In this document: piece after piece, positions 42,923 to 55,586 of the stretch | Layout of the letters: each line of letters starts with the position of its first letter | Position numbering within the stretch: the stretch's first letter is position 1 | Source of the DNA: Xanthoparmelia taractica | Lineage: Eukaryota > Ascomycota > Lecanoromycetes > Lecanorales > Parmeliaceae | DNA: 64,000 nucleotides | Assembly: GCA_033085395.1 (NCBI GenBank) | Contig: JANQBS010000112.1 | Span: 58,316-122,315, forward strand | Reading direction: 5' to 3' | Position numbers and translations under genes: made by a program | The notes under the pieces: generated by a model | Seen by the model: the letters and a program-made list of their open reading frames with translations, nothing else | Told to the model about the DNA's origin: nothing | The model's database searches: none

Positions 42923-44186
42923 TTACTTGTTTTGGACCACAATGGCGACGATGACGCATATATCATCAATTTTGCCGCCGTGGTAATCCTCGTGTGGGTA
43001 GAACTTTTGGACCCCCTTGGCGAAAGGGCCATCCCGCTTGGTGTTCATACTGGCAATCTTAGCTTCCCCAACAACGTTGACCGCTAAGAGTGTTTGTAAG
43101 GTATCCTCATGTTGCTTGGGAATCCCGCCATGCTGTGTGAGATCGTGTATTCCCTCGGATACAGTGGTGCCTTTCTCTCCGACCTTCCAAGCCTCGAACC
43201 CAGTCATCTGCCGGCTCACAATCTTAAGCAAATCGCGTGCGCTCAGATTGTCCCAGACACCATCAGTAGCAAATATCAAGACATCGCCATGACGTACGAC
43301 ATGACTTGTGTCGTTCGAGTCTTCAGGGGAATCATGCAACTGCTTCCCACCGAAGATCCGCGAGAGAGCGAGTATCTTTGGCGGTATTATGGAGAGCTGG
43401 AAAGGCGTATTGAACGCGTGTGTCTGAGGATTGGAGAAGTGGTGGACAGCGTTCAGGCGCAGATGTATGAACCCCGAATCGCCAAGGCTATTGCTGTGTG
43501 TAAGCCTGGGTCATAGGGCTGCCGCCACTGCAAACTCACTTAGCCACTTTCAAATTTCCCTCTTCGTCCCCAGTAGCTATACATGCCGTGCTTCCCCCAG
43601 CACGGACTTTACCCTCCTGGACTATCTCCTGATACGCGTTACCAAGGATGAATTGAGGCCAAAGATCCTTCTTCTCCGGCGAATGTAGTTCTCCAGCGAC
43701 CTTAGCCATCGCTAGACACAATCCATGGGAGAATTCAGCGGAGTCAACTCCCTGATTGGCCCAGCCGCCCACTCCATCGGCTACACCAAAAGCCACGTTG
43801 CTGCTGTTGCCTGCCCTGCTCACGAAGAAAGCATCCTGGCCGCTGTCAGGCCGACCCGTATAAACGTCTTGCCCAGCGCTAATATGCGTCTCGGTATTGA
43901 ATGTGAGCATGTGCTTTTTGGGATTGAAGCGGCGTCCTTTGGCGGAGAATGAGGCTGCAATCCGATAGGAGAAGGTGGGATTCGAAGAAGACGTAGGGGT
44001 CAATTGTGACGGCGCAGAAACAGTGAACCTGCGCACAGGATAGCCCGTGGTCTTGGGGAAAGGTACTTCAATGGGACAGTACTGTGGACGAAGGGTTTGC
44101 TGCGTGATGAAAGGCGCACTGCGACTTGCTGAGCAATGCAAAAGGGGGGATGCAGATAATATGCCCAAGGTCTTCTGTGGACGCAT
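42923..44186 (-). CDS. PTC7: Mitochondrial PP2C-type phosphatase PTC7 (405 aa)
   Basis: Exons 44186..43540 and 43493..42923. The 46-nt intron has donor GTGAGT and acceptor TTACACACAG and joins AA/C in phase 2. The N-terminus (MRPQKTLGILSASPLLHC) is Arg/Ser-rich without acidic residues and fits a mitochondrial targeting signal. PP2C landmarks: SGQDAFFV and GVADGVGGW (about residue 133) carrying metal-binding Asp, AGGSTACIA, NLGDSGF after the splice, DVLIFATDGVWDN (about 291) with a second metal Asp, and DDICVIVAIV near the end. Ptc7 in yeast dephosphorylates the coenzyme Q protein Coq7 in the matrix; that role is inferred here. Length is normal for the family. Confidence 0.93.
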
Positions 44187-46421
44187 GCTGTTGGTTCGAG
44201 CAAACCTAAGGACACACTGACCGCCAGAGATCCATGGCTAAAGGGACGATAAGGCCAAATTAGGTCATAGGATCCTCCGCCTCGACACCCAGACTTCAAA
44301 TAAACCACCCCACCAACCCGAGACATTAGGAGTGAAAAGGTCTCTCGGCAGACCTTCCCTTCTTATCCACGGTAATTAGCTCGGTAAAGTACACAACGCG
44401 CGAATGGTATTGAACACAGACATCTAATGTCCCAAGCAGAAAGCTTCTTGTCAGCTTTGCTTGGCCGCTGCACACTGGCGTGCGAGCTTGCGGGGCAATT
44501 CCACTTGATAACTTCCTCCTGACATTATCCAAAGTGACATGAGCGATAATGATCGCTCACTTGTGTTCGGTACTACGTGATGCTACGCTATTGCGGACTG
44601 CTTGTCTCCTTTTAAATGATCGGTATATTTTCTTTTGTTTCAAGTATTTCATGACAGGGGTGTATGGTATGTTCAGTATCTCATTTGCATATCTGCGCCG
44701 ACGAATACCTGAATATATATCTAGCTCGCTTTTCGCATTTCTTTCCGTCGATTGGCAAATTAAGACCAGCGCAGATCTCCCATCAGGTAGCGATCCTATC
44801 ATTCATGAGCTTGTCCTAAGCCTCAGCTTGGACGCACATGGACCACAGATCAGCTTCTCATTGGCTATACTTCAGGCTGAAGTCCTTATCATCTTTGTTC
44901 CACGTCAGCAACAGCCTACTAGGAGTAACTAGACCTCAGTCATCGCGTTGACAAGCAATATATCTTGCGATTCAACTCGCCATTGGAGCCAAATAAGCAC
45001 GCGAACAGCTGGAACCCCCACACAAGAATTAATCAGCACGACACGACGCCCTCAATCTTGGAAATCGGCTACAAAGGAAAACCTGATTGGAGCGTCCAGC
45101 AGAGCCTCAATTGTTGGAATGTTTGAGAGTGGATTTGGAACCCAATGATGTCTTTAGCTCCAGAAAAGGTACGCGACAGCCTCAATTAAGGTTACAGTAC
45201 AGTGAATAAAGTGGATTCTTCATATATTTCCGTATATGAGAGCCTCTACGGACTTAAGGGATCGGTCATTTGTTCATGGTTTCCTTTTCATCACTGGAGA
45301 GCGTAATTTCATTAGGTGCTGTGAAGATACCTTCGATTCTTGATCTGTTGCGCGCTTTGGAGGGGATAGATCAGAGAGTCCATGGTTGCTGAATCTGTAT
45401 GTGTCTCATATCCTTATCCGTCAGACCTACGTTAAATACCTGTTGGTCCTGACCAGAGCCTCTCTATCAGTTCCTACCGCTTCATGTCCATTCTCTATCG
45501 AGGCATTCAGGGTTTTTGCCCCTTCATTCTCATCACTCCTTTTATAGTCCTGATTCTGCTGCTCGGTTTCGGGGAAGATGAGCCGATACGCTGACTCCAG
45601 GCATCAAACATCAGAGCCGTCTTTCATTCAACTTCTGAATTCTGGCACTCAAGTCGTGGGCAGACAAGTATTGATGTTGCTGTTATTTTATAGATTTTGG
45701 AGCGTTTCTATCAAGAAGGAAAAATTACACCAGATCCTAAAGTTGGTGTACTTAGAGATAACGAAGATGAAAGAAATATCAATTAGGAAGATAATTGAGA
45801 GAGTTGATAGTAATTGATAGCTTTGATAGTTACAGAAATAGCCGAAGCCTGTATTTTTTCATTAAACCAAATCTGTTTATCTGATTATCTGTAGTTGCAT
45901 CGACAGTCAATTAGAGCGCACCCCCACCCTATGCAAATGCCCAGCTTGCTGGCAGGGGATTAATTCGTGATAACAGTATCAAAAAGAAAACGCAACTTAG
46001 CACCTCAACGATAAGATATTCTCTTTTATATTGCGTAGCTATTGAAGGGACTATTACTTCAAAATCGTAGAGCGGATCGTAAGATACCGGGTAGAATTGA
46101 ACTAAATAGTCATTTCCTACAGCTCCCTTAACAATTCGCTAATACATAAGGAAATCTGGAATGGATCAATGGGGTTGCCAACGAAAATGAGAGTTTAGGC
46201 GTTTGTAATAGCTATCGCTCTTTCGGCAGGTCAACTATGAAGGGATACGAAATCGAGCGAACATTTCGATACCTTGACAAGTTGACATAGTTCTAACCGC
46301 GGCAACGCGCTTAAACTAAGCGCGTCGTATTATATTCGAAAGCCCAATCTCGAAGCCTTTCATTATTTAGTTTCCTGAGTGACTGCAATTGACTCCTTCA
46401 GTTCCTTGCAATACCGCCATC
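44187..46421. other. Divergent intergenic region, no gene seen
   Basis: About 2.2 kb between the 5' ends of PTC7 (minus) and PRP4 (plus). The right half (about 45.7-46.4 kb) is more AT-rich. Open frames at 44549-44932 (+) and 45578-45817 (+) show no known domain or splice support and are not called. Confidence 0.5.
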
Positions 46422-48160
46422 ATGATGCACCCAGCGAGACAAGCATACGTCGAGGAAGATGAACCCGAGGTAAGCTCGCGTCCTTGCACTCCTTGTTTTG
46501 GAAATGTTCATGCGAGTATCAGAGCGTTCCATCTCTCAGAGTGAAGATTTTCGCTTGGGGAGATGGCGAGGATCCCGGCTGATGGGATGCCCCGAGTTAC
46601 CAGGATACAGAGATGGGGGTGGACCTTGCGAATATACGTATGGAAATGTCCAGTGGGGATTATACAAAAGCTCACAGATTCACAGCCCTTGATCGAGATC
46701 ACTACTTACCTACAGCCGCTGCTGGTATTGCGCCAGAGAAGGCTTCAGCAATCCTTTCGCAATTCTCCCGAAGACGACGAGCAGCAGCCATAGCTGTACC
46801 GACAGACGATGGCCGCGTACGGGCACGATTACGAGAAATGGGTGAGCCCATAACGCTTTTCGGGGAAGGACCTGGGGATAGAAGAGACAGACTGAGGGAG
46901 ATTTTGAAAACCCAGGCAGAGCTTGATGCTGGGGAGGATGGAGAGGGCGATATTCAAATGCAGGACGGATCACAAGAAGGTGCCCAAGGAGAGCAAGACG
47001 AAGAATTCTATACAGAGGGAATGCCAGAGCTGCTGGAGGCCCGAAAGGCAATCGCAAGGTATTCACTTCCAAGAGCGAGGGACAGGATAGTCAACCAAAA
47101 ACTGGAATCCGCTATACCTCTACGTACGCACGTTAAGCACAGAAAAGCTATCAAGGAGCGGCTAGCCAAATTTGAACTTTTCGGCACGCAAATCGCTGGC
47201 GATCGACCTGTGAGCATTTCCCGATTCTCGCCCAATGGAGAATTGATTGCTGCTGGGAATTGGTCAGGCGGGATAAAGCTTCTCGATGTACCCAATCTGA
47301 ACGAGAAAAGGACTTTAAGAGGACACACGGATAGAGTAGGGGGAATCAGTTGGTACCCCGGCGCTACTATACCAGGAAGCACGGTCTCGGAAGCAGCAGT
47401 GAATCTGGCAAGCAGCGGCGGAGAAGGCAACATTCACCTGTGGAATCTGAACCAAGACACTCCTGTGTCTACTTTGTCAGGCCACACCGCGCGAGTTTGT
47501 CGAATCGAGTTCCACCCTTCTGGCCAATATCTCGCATCAGCCTCTTACGATACCACATGGCGATTATGGGACGTCGCTACGACAACAGAGCTACTACTCC
47601 AAGAAGGCCATTCACGAGAAGTTTACGCGCTGAGTTTCAACACGGATGGAAGTCTGCTCGCTAGTGCCGGGCTTGACAGCATTGGCAGAGTATGGGATTT
47701 GCGCACTGGAAGGACTGTCATGATTCTGGACGGCCATATCAAAGACATTTACGCTTTGGACTGGAGCTATGATGGACACAGAGTCTTATCTGGAGCAGCA
47801 GATGGATGGATCAAGTGCTGGGATGTGCGTATGGTGCGGCAGAGCGGCCAAGTAGGAGCTCACAAGGGGAACGTTTCCGATATACGGTGGTTCAAAGGCG
47901 ACGACTGCACGTTACCGCTAGTGAAAGATGATAAAGGGGACGTACAGCCGAAGAAGTCAGGGACGTTTGTCGTTTCGAGTGGGTTCGATAAGAACGTCAA
48001 CATCTTCTCTGCCGATGACTGGGCGCTTGCAAAGACCTTGAGTGGGCATTCGGGCAATGTTCTATCCTGCGATGTGTCTCGCTCGGGCCGGTGGATCGCA
48101 AGTAGCGGCCACGACAGGACTGTGAAGCTTTGGGGGTGTGATGATGGTGGAGCTGTGTAG
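46422..48160 (+). CDS. PRP4: U4/U6 snRNP splicing factor PRP4, WD40 protein (534 aa)
   Basis: Exon 1 is 46422..46469 (MMHPARQAYVEEDEPE, phase 0, donor GTAAGC). Exon 2 is 46604..48160, reached through acceptor TTACCAG. The intron is 134 nt. Residues about 75-125 form the PRP4/SFM motif (TDDGRVRARLREMGEPITLFGE), typical of Prp4. From about residue 200 to the end there are seven WD40 repeats (for example LASSGGEGNIHLWN, LASASYDTTWRLWD, LASAGLDSIGRVWD and SGAADGWIKCWD), which build the propeller that contacts Prp3 in the tri-snRNP. Length matches fungal Prp4 proteins. The first exon is tiny, so gene finders may start the protein at the later Met at 46613. Confidence 0.93.
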
Positions 48161-51100
48161 GCAGCTGGGCTGTTGGCTTAGATTTGTATGATACCCATGC
48201 TCAAGCCTTGAGTGGACTAAGGACTACATCAACTGTTTAAGCAAGGACCGTCTGGAGCTTTATGGACAGCCTCTAATGAGCATGCCTGTTCTACGATTGT
48301 CTCGAACTAATGATTACAGTTTGACCTCGGACAATATCAAGACGCTGTCTGAGCACCAACTACACGCAAACATTCTTGGCTCCTTGTTGCAAATTCCTAC
48401 ATCTGCAGCCAGTTATATCATGGCGAGACTTCAGGCTACCATCAGTGACAATGACTGATAGCTGCTTTCATGTCTGACATAATTTTCGATCATCGCCTCC
48501 CTTCCATTTAGCAGTCTTGATGTGATATCAGCCTCGGAAGACTGTTGGAGTTGTTTGATATTTTTTTGACGGGTTGAAGATGATGCCTTCGCCCGACAGC
48601 CCAGGGATTAGGATCTCTTCAACTCTGTGGCATGATACAGAGTGACTATGCAGACCATGCTAGTTGCTTCAGACACAAGCTGACCGCTGGGTTCTTTTCC
48701 CGAGATATCACCATGTTCAGTGACGACTTTCTCCAAGGCCAAACAACGGCGTGAGAGTGGAAGATGTAACCAGCAGATGGTCTTAGCGGTTATGTCATGG
48801 TCCGCGGAGACGAGAAATCTCATTGGACTGTTGGCATTCGCTTTGAAACGAGTATCGATAGTACTTCGTACCTGAAATAAGCGTGATGATATGACCTGCG
48901 TCCATGCAAAGCCAGGACTCAAGATTCTCCTGCACGTTCTTGCATGTTTCACTATCCATCGAAACAATTTCATGAAGGGCTGCGATGCGGCCTTATAAAT
49001 CTGTGAATTACGGGCGTTTCTTTCTTTCTTTTTTTTCAAAAACAGCTATCTTGCTTTGCTGAAGCTGTTATGTCAGCGTCGACGATGACCTGACGGCCAA
49101 AGAAATGTTCAGCAGAATTCCAAACGTCAACGTAGTGCATGGCTCTAAGATTGAAGCGCCAGAAGACAATCCCTTGAGTGTCTCGAGGCGGAGATCAGAG
49201 ACGAGAGATCATAGCCACTCAGGGCCAGCCATCCTAAGGAAGGATGATCTATATGGACGCACTGCCTGTGAACGTCATCTGCGACCCGAGGTAATTCAGA
49301 ACAAAGCAGCTTATTGAACCCTGTGTCCTGAGAAGTACGCAGAAGTGGAAGAAGGAAAAGAATGATGTCCATGGAAGCTGGAGCAAAGGCAGTAAGTATG
49401 TTGTATTGCGGAAAAAGTCCTGCCACCTGAAGGGTGCCCAGGTTGGATATGCTCCAAGATCCCGAGAGTAGAGAGAAACGGGACTCAAGCAGGAGGGAGA
49501 GTAGCGGTATGGCTGCTCTCTTTGAGGGTGGCGTATCAGTACTCTAGTTCGGAAGGTGGAGGAAGGAGTTGGCGATTGTACTCTCAAATATATAGATATT
49601 GAGCAAGCTCTACTGATCGGTACAGTCTGTGCATTCTCGAGTCTTTTGTTTCTCTTAATGCCGTCACTGGCATGATGATTTGGGCAGGGTACAGCGAGCT
49701 TCACAAGCCCACGCAATAAGGATATGAGTGTGCTAGAGTGTCCCGCAGACTCCTGTTACGGCGGCTGGTAGGGAACTCAAAGCTGGGTGAGTATTTCACA
49801 GAGTTTTCACGAAATCTGCATCGGGCTTCATGTAAGGAGTCCGTCAGATATATCATCAAGGCAATGTGTATGAACAACCACTCCATCTCATCGACTCCAG
49901 AACGAGCGGCACTCTGTGACTTGACTTTATCTGTTCGCTTGGTCTTACTGGAATGTAGGGTTATAAAACTCAAGTAGAAATGGATAAATATTAAATGGCA
50001 ATTTGCACCTTCAGTGAAGAACGCAAATACAAACTTGGCCCATAAATGGTCTCCTCGGATGTAGCCGCTTTGAACCAGGTTTCTCTGACTCTATTCCGTT
50101 GATCTCTGCAACGAGATCACGGTGGGCCGGCATGACTATGCGATGACGATGGTCCAAGATAGCAGGATTGTATTTCCTGCGGGTTCAGCCGGTAGAAGCG
50201 TCTCATTGCAGCCGACGATAATACGCTTGAACCGTATCCATTGTGACTGCCAGCAAGTATATGGACGTGGACTTGGGCCTAGCTCACTCCTTTCCATCAC
50301 TGAAATCTGGGGTGCATTCCACAATAATGACCCGTTGTACCATTGTGTCTGGTCTCCTTTGTCAGATGCAACCCTGAGGATGCATTCCTTTGAAAGGGGG
50401 AATGCCATCTTGGAGGAGATTCGGTGTCGAGGCGCAATTCCTCCTTCTGACGTCGATTCCGATCGAATTTGCACGACAGTAGGTTCAAGTCGTTTCAGCA
50501 GCAGCCTCTGATAGCAGCTAATACTGACCATTTGGACCATCTGACCCCCTTTTTCGTCTTCTCCCGCATCCCAACACTCTCCTTGACGCCGATCCCCGGC
50601 TCGAAGTCCTTGAACGTCTGTTGCAACTGGCCGTCCGGTCAATCACAACCCCGCTTTAAACGTGCCTGATGTTCCCAATCCAGCCGCTGGTGCTCGAATC
50701 AACTACCGTTGTATTCCTATCCGATATAACTGCACGGCCGGGTCCTAAGCAATTAGTTATAGCACGATCGAAAACAGAGCCCCTTGTCGAAAAGCACAAT
50801 GTTGAGCTTGCCATGAGTGCCTGCGTATCTCACACCGCCGCTCAAGGCATACCCTCCCGGTCCCGGCCTCGTCGTAAGACAAAAATCGAGCAGCACTTTC
50901 CCTCTGCTTGCAAGATCGGCCAATGTCCAAGAGTCGGTGGTGAAGCCGCCAGTGCTTTTTGATTCGACCAGTGGGGCGATCTTGCATCTGTCTAAGTACA
51001 ACAACATGTCAGCTAAGGATGACCTGCGTATGAAAACTTGACTGCAGTAGTTTGACATACGGTTTCTCCATTCCTCAGGTAGAGCGATCCTAGGCCTCCA

Positions 51101-51927
51101 TTGGTTCATAACGAAATCACCGCTGCTGCCCGAAGTATGTTAGGAGAAAGCCGTGCTCTTTATTGTTGATACTGAAGATGCCTCTACTGCGAAATGCTCG
51201 GTCCCCATATGGAAGGGAGACGCATGCGGAATAGCTGGGGGAAAAAAAACAAGATGAAAGAAGGATCATGATCGCAGAGCATTGGGCTAGCATTGGGACA
51301 AGGAGAAGGAAAAGGAGGAGACCTAGAACCAGCCAACGCGCATTTCAGCAGGACACATTCGCCATTCATGTGAACGCATGGCAGACATAAGAACCAGTGG
51401 AAGACTATGCTTGACCATCCAAACGCCTACGTAACAGTATTCTAGGTGTGGACCTTGACGCGTGATTGGGTGCGGTATACTAAATCTTATACTCGTCTTG
51501 CCCAATGACTGAGAACGGGAACCGTACGTCACTGGGCCAAAAGGCTGGTTAGTCATCCGATGTAAACACCGTACATATCATACAGTGATCCAGGTCTATA
51601 AGGTAAGCCAGTTCACTTGGAACACGGTAAATGTTGCAGTAAGCGAGTTGTTGGATGATCTGGTGAGCCAGCGCAAGGATGATGGAGAAATGGTATGGAA
51701 GCGAGAGTAGAGGAAGCGAAGGCATCATTCGAGCTTGATACCGAGCAATGTTGCCGAGATATAAATCAAGGTTCGAAGAGAAAGGAGCGTGGCAGCAACT
51801 GCACCTGTAAAGGCCGCTCCTTTACCAATACTTTTCTGGTTGGCGAACGTTCTGTCGCAATTCGAGAAGTAGCTGACTGTCTTGCAAATGGGTATTAATC
51901 TGCAATGAGAAAAGACGAGATCATCAC
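48161..51927. other. Gene-poor region (3.8 kb) with one weak candidate
   Basis: Lies between the 3' ends of PRP4 (plus) and the dynein gene (minus). Several open frames (48608-49039 minus, 49249-49716 minus, 50122-50511 plus, 50136-50642 minus) overlap each other and show no family. Only 50753-51109 has good splice signals and is listed separately. Nothing repeat-like was seen by eye. Confidence 0.5.
50753..51109 (-). CDS. Putative small protein (95 aa spliced), weak call
   Basis: Frame from ATG 51109 (MNQWRPRIALPEEW) to a stop at 50753. A 69-nt in-frame stretch (51060..50992) looks like an intron: donor GTATGTC, a CTGAC branch-like site and acceptor TACTTAG. Removing it gives 95 residues; leaving it gives 118. 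The second half is Gly-rich with a few Cys (RPGPGGYALSGGVRYAG, then LFDKGLCFRSCYN). There is no signal peptide and no known domain. Support is only the open frame plus strong splice consensus, and a chance frame remains quite possible. Confidence 0.3.
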   Translation of the reverse strand: MNQWRPRIALPEEWRNRMSNYCSQVFIRRSSLADMLLYLDRCKIAPLVESKSTGGFTTDSWTLADLASRGKVLLDFCLTTRPGPGGYALSGGVRYAGTHGKLNIVLFDKGLCFRSCYN

Positions 51928-54146
51928 TCATCTTCCGGCCTCCACCTTCCCTATCAACCTCTTCATCCTTGTCCATTCCTCATTCCTCACACTCTCCCCA
52001 GCCAGGTCTGCCCCAACCTCAAATACTGTCACCACACCTGCTGCTCCCCCAACGCCCAGCCTTTTCCCCTCTTTCTCCTCCCAGCAGACTTTCTCCAGGC
52101 TCTTGGCCGCGTAACCTCCTTGAACACTGCTGTTCATCTCTGGGGTTGCTCGAGCGGCAGGAACTTCGGTGTCGTCCGTCAGATCCCAGACTTCTACGTT
52201 TCCTGCCCCGTCTACAGACGAAAAGACCCCGGGTTTGTGGGGCGACCAGCGGGCGTCATACACTATGTCCTCGCGTGAAAATTCGAGCAGTGGTCCAACC
52301 GCATGCTCGTCTTTGGCCGTAGGGTTCAAAATCGATGAAGAACTCGACGTAGCCACAGAAGTTGAAGAGGGAGCGCGAGTCTCCCATAGCTTCACAGTCC
52401 AGTCGAGGGAGCTAGATAGGACCAAGTCTCCTAGGTCCACAGGTCCATGAGCTGGATGGAAGTCTACGCTCATTACTGGTGCAGTATGGCCTTTGTATCG
52501 AAGTCTGGTGTCGACGCCAGCCTTGGCTCCTGCACGGTCGTAGCGATGGCACGGGTAAATGGTTCCTTCTTCTGTACCAACGAGGAAGGAAGTTGGATCC
52601 GAGATGGGGAAAGACATGCAAGTTGGACTTAGGTCTTCTGTCTTGCTTGGAGGTGGGGTCTTTAGCTCCAGGTACTCTTGGGGAAGACTTAGCATATCGA
52701 CGGTCCAGCCGCAGACAACACCATCTGTCGAGCATGAGATGATGTTGTTAGCGTTTTGGGTGCCAACAAGGGATATAGAATATACAGGGTGGGTATGGCC
52801 TCCAGTCGAAGCTCCAGTCAGGGGCGTCTTCTGGACTGGAAGAGCCGTTTTGGAGCGTGTGTCCCAGAGAACGACTTGCCCACTGTATGAACCGCCAATA
52901 ATGAGGGATGGATGAAAGGGTGAGAATTTGGCCGTTAGTACATCAGATGTGCTGTGGAAGGTATACTCTGGGCGTGAATGGAGGTGTATGTTCCATATCT
53001 GGACAAGGCCTGAAGGATCTTGAGGGGCGGATGGGTTCTTAGTGTACGACGCCAGGAGTAGCTCAGGAAACTAATCACATCAGTTTGAGTATTTCACGGT
53101 GTTCAAGAGTCTTACTTTGGGGGAAAAGTTCATGTCGCTGATCATCCGCTTCCTGCTCCACCGCTCGTCGTAGAACTGTGCTATTTGTCGTACTCGTCTG
53201 CCCTTTTTGCCTCGCGAGCCTCCATAGCCCTCATCCTCATCCGATTCCACCTCTGCACCGTCCAGGGCATAGTCGGCCAGCACATCGTAGTCTTGATCCA
53301 GAGCCTTCTCTATGACCTTACTGGACCTTTCCACAAATTCCAGAAAGTCTTCCGATGCCGTCACAGCATTGACCTCCTCATCCGTCAGACCTCTTGCAGG
53401 AAATTTTGACGGCCCAGTGGGGGTTGGAGCATGAGAGGTAAGGTCTTTGGCAGCCTTCAGTTCCTCCTCGATCTCCCGCCGTAGATTCTGTCGAAGTTCT
53501 TCCTCCCTTTCTCGCTCTCTTCGACTTCGTCGCTTCGTGGGTGAACGCGGCGCCGTAGGTGATCCGTCTGCATCTGAATCTGAGAAGTCGCCCGATGATC
53601 TCCGTTGCCGCTGTACAGACCATGGGTCGGAGGTCTGAACACCTTTGCTGTACGTCAGAACCTCAGCTTTACATCCCAAAGTGAGAGCTGGCGATTGCTT
53701 GTAGTTGATTTCGACAGGAGCGGTGGACAGGGTCTGGGTGCCTGTCGACGCGTACGGCACTGCAGGACGTAACTGACTTGGTGTACTGTCGTAGGTCTCG
53801 GCACCAACGTTCCCTGGACCGAATGCGGAGCTTGGGCGGCTTTTCCTGCCTGATGGAGAGGACGTTCCCGCAGTTCCATCTCGAGGTTTGTCCCCAACGA
53901 GGGTGTCAATGAAGCTGTCGAGCTCCTGTCTATCGGCGATTCGAGTAGGAGTAGAGACTTTAGCCTTTGAAACGTTAATAAGAGCGTAGTCAATTGATTG
54001 TAGCACGGACAAGGTACCTCGGAAGACTCGCCTGCAATGGAGTCTCGCTTCCCGGAGTCTCTTTGCCGCTGCTCTCGTTCTTCCCGCTGCCGTCTGAGTT
54101 CGGCGAGTTTGGCCTTCTTGGCTAAGATTTCATCTTTCCGCTGCAT
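51928..54146 (-). CDS. nudI: Cytoplasmic dynein 1 intermediate chain (706 aa)
   Basis: Exons 54146..54018, 53964..53116 and 53070..51928 (2121 nt); donors GTACCT and GTAAGA, acceptors TTTCAAAG and GTGATTAG, both in phase 0. The start MQRKDEILAKKAKLAELRRQ is the p150/NudE-binding basic helix that opens dynein intermediate chains; an in-frame TTG-started extension upstream is ignored. Two TQT/VQT-type LC8-binding motifs are visible (STGTQT near residue 116, SKGVQTSDPW near 149). A charged coil (RRSRREREREEELRQ) follows. The C-terminal half (from about 326) is a WD40 propeller (for example LIIGGSYSGQVVLWD and LVLSSSLDWTVKLWE). It links dynein heavy chain to light chains and dynactin for minus-end transport. 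The symbol follows Aspergillus nidulans. Confidence 0.92.
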
Positions 54147-54659
54147 AATTACGGCCTCGTTTAGAAAGCCTTTGCTGAGCCCATTCAACGTTCAGACCCG
54201 AGGACAACTAGAAAGACATGGGTGGTATGCAATCGTTATTGGTAGTCAATGAAGTGGAAACCCTGTACGACAATTATCTCGTATAGATGATCGTAGCAAT
54301 TCGGACGGTACGATTCACCAATCTTCGGCCTCATTTCTTTATTTTTTGCCTGGCTGGTTGCAGTCGACACATGCATTCATCGATCGTGGACAAAGCGGGC
54401 AACAATAATATGTCGAGGACTCGCGTGAATATCCAGAAATTATGCATGCATAAAAAGTGGTCCAAGCTCCTTCGCATAAACTTTTATCCTCGACCTCAAT
54501 TTCTCTTTTCCAGAAGCACAAGAGCTTCCAAGTCTGCACCGTTCAATCCCTCGGCAGCTGGATGCTAGCCTGTCTACGCTCTTTACCACCTGACTGTTGC
54601 GATTGGGCTCTCCGTACCACGCATCGATCTCCAGCTGTCTTTCAAGCAAGCCACCTGGG
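54147..54659. promoter_or_regulatory. Bidirectional promoter region (dynein IC / ATP synthase e)
   Basis: Lies between two divergent start codons 514 bp apart, so both promoters must be here. No TATA box or named factor site was recognised with confidence. Confidence 0.45.
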
Positions 54660-55187
54660 ATGTCTTCCTCCGGCGTAAACGTGCGCATCTAATGCTCCTA
54701 TTGCCCACTCCTCCTTTCACCTCAATCGCTTACAGGAAACGTGCAGGTCCTCCGGTACACTGCCCTTGTCGCTGGTGTAGGTTACGGATTCTATCATCAA
54801 CGGTCCATAGCAGCCAGAGCGAATATGGCACATGTCGACAAGGAATATGAGCATCAGGCGAGTTTAATAGCGAAAGCAAAGTCGGAATGGGCGAAGAAGA
54901 CGATGCCGAAGGATGTCAAAGCGGGTGCTGGTGAGTTTTCCTTTTCTTGAGGTGATTGCTGGCTCGGAATACCCCTGTTGTCAGAAACCGCTGGCCAGGC
55001 GAAGAGTATGTCGCGCTCTGGTGGTTTGGAGCTACAAACGGATAGAGGATATCAGACTAGAGCTAGGTTATTGCAGAAGCTTTGCGTGAAGAAATGGACT
55101 AACCATGTCATTTTCGCAGTCATTTCTGATCCCGACGATCCGAAATTCGACCTGGAAGCGTATCTGACGTTGAGCGAGGCGAAATAA
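54660..55187 (+). CDS. ATP21: Mitochondrial ATP synthase subunit e (three exons, 90 aa)
   Basis: Exon 1 is only 21 nt (54660..54680, MSSSGVN). A 66-nt intron ends at GTGCAG and exon 2 is 54747..54930. A 189-nt intron with a CTAAC branch ends at TTCGCAG, and exon 3 is 55120..55187. The product reads MSSSGVNVLRYTALVAGVGYGFYH. This matches the conserved N-terminal membrane helix with a GxxxG motif of subunit e (Tim11/Atp21). A charged KSEWAKKTMP helix and a DPDDPKFDLEAYL C-terminus follow. Subunit e sits at the F1Fo dimer interface in the inner membrane and supports dimer and cristae formation. The second donor G/GTGAGT and G/TC join keep frame. It is divergent from the dynein gene. Confidence 0.92.
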
Positions 55188-55586
55188 AAGCCAATGGCAC
55201 GAGTGACTTGTCGCGGTAATACCTCTGTGGTAGACGATCAATGAATGTAAATAGGAGCTGGGACATGTATCAACATCATAGACTTGATTTGTTTGTGGCC
55301 TCATTATTGGTTCCGACACGTCTCTCTTCACCAAGCGACTAGTATTGAAGTCATTGCCTTGCCTTTCCTGTTGAGCTTGATTGACAATAACAGGGCAGAC
55401 TGAAGTTTAGGCATTCTACATAGCTCACTGGGCATCCCATCACGTTCTGGCTGACAATACAGCTTGATGCTCAAGCAAGATATTGCCCTGTCGCTAAGAC
55501 CTCAGGGCTAGTTCCTACTTCATGGATGAACCTCTAATCATAGCTTTCGCCTACCAAAACATCCCGTGAGGTTCGAAAACCAAACA
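55188..55586. other. Convergent intergenic region, no gene seen
   Basis: Terminator side of ATP synthase subunit e (plus) and of the secreted-protein gene (minus). No feature recognised. Confidence 0.6.

Noticed and set aside
44549..44932. 127-codon plus-strand frame in the PTC7-PRP4 gap
   Set aside because: No known domain, no splice support, and composition like random AT-rich DNA.
49249..49716. 155-codon minus-strand frame
   Set aside because: Overlaps other frames, Ser/Arg/Phe-rich by chance, no domain or start context.
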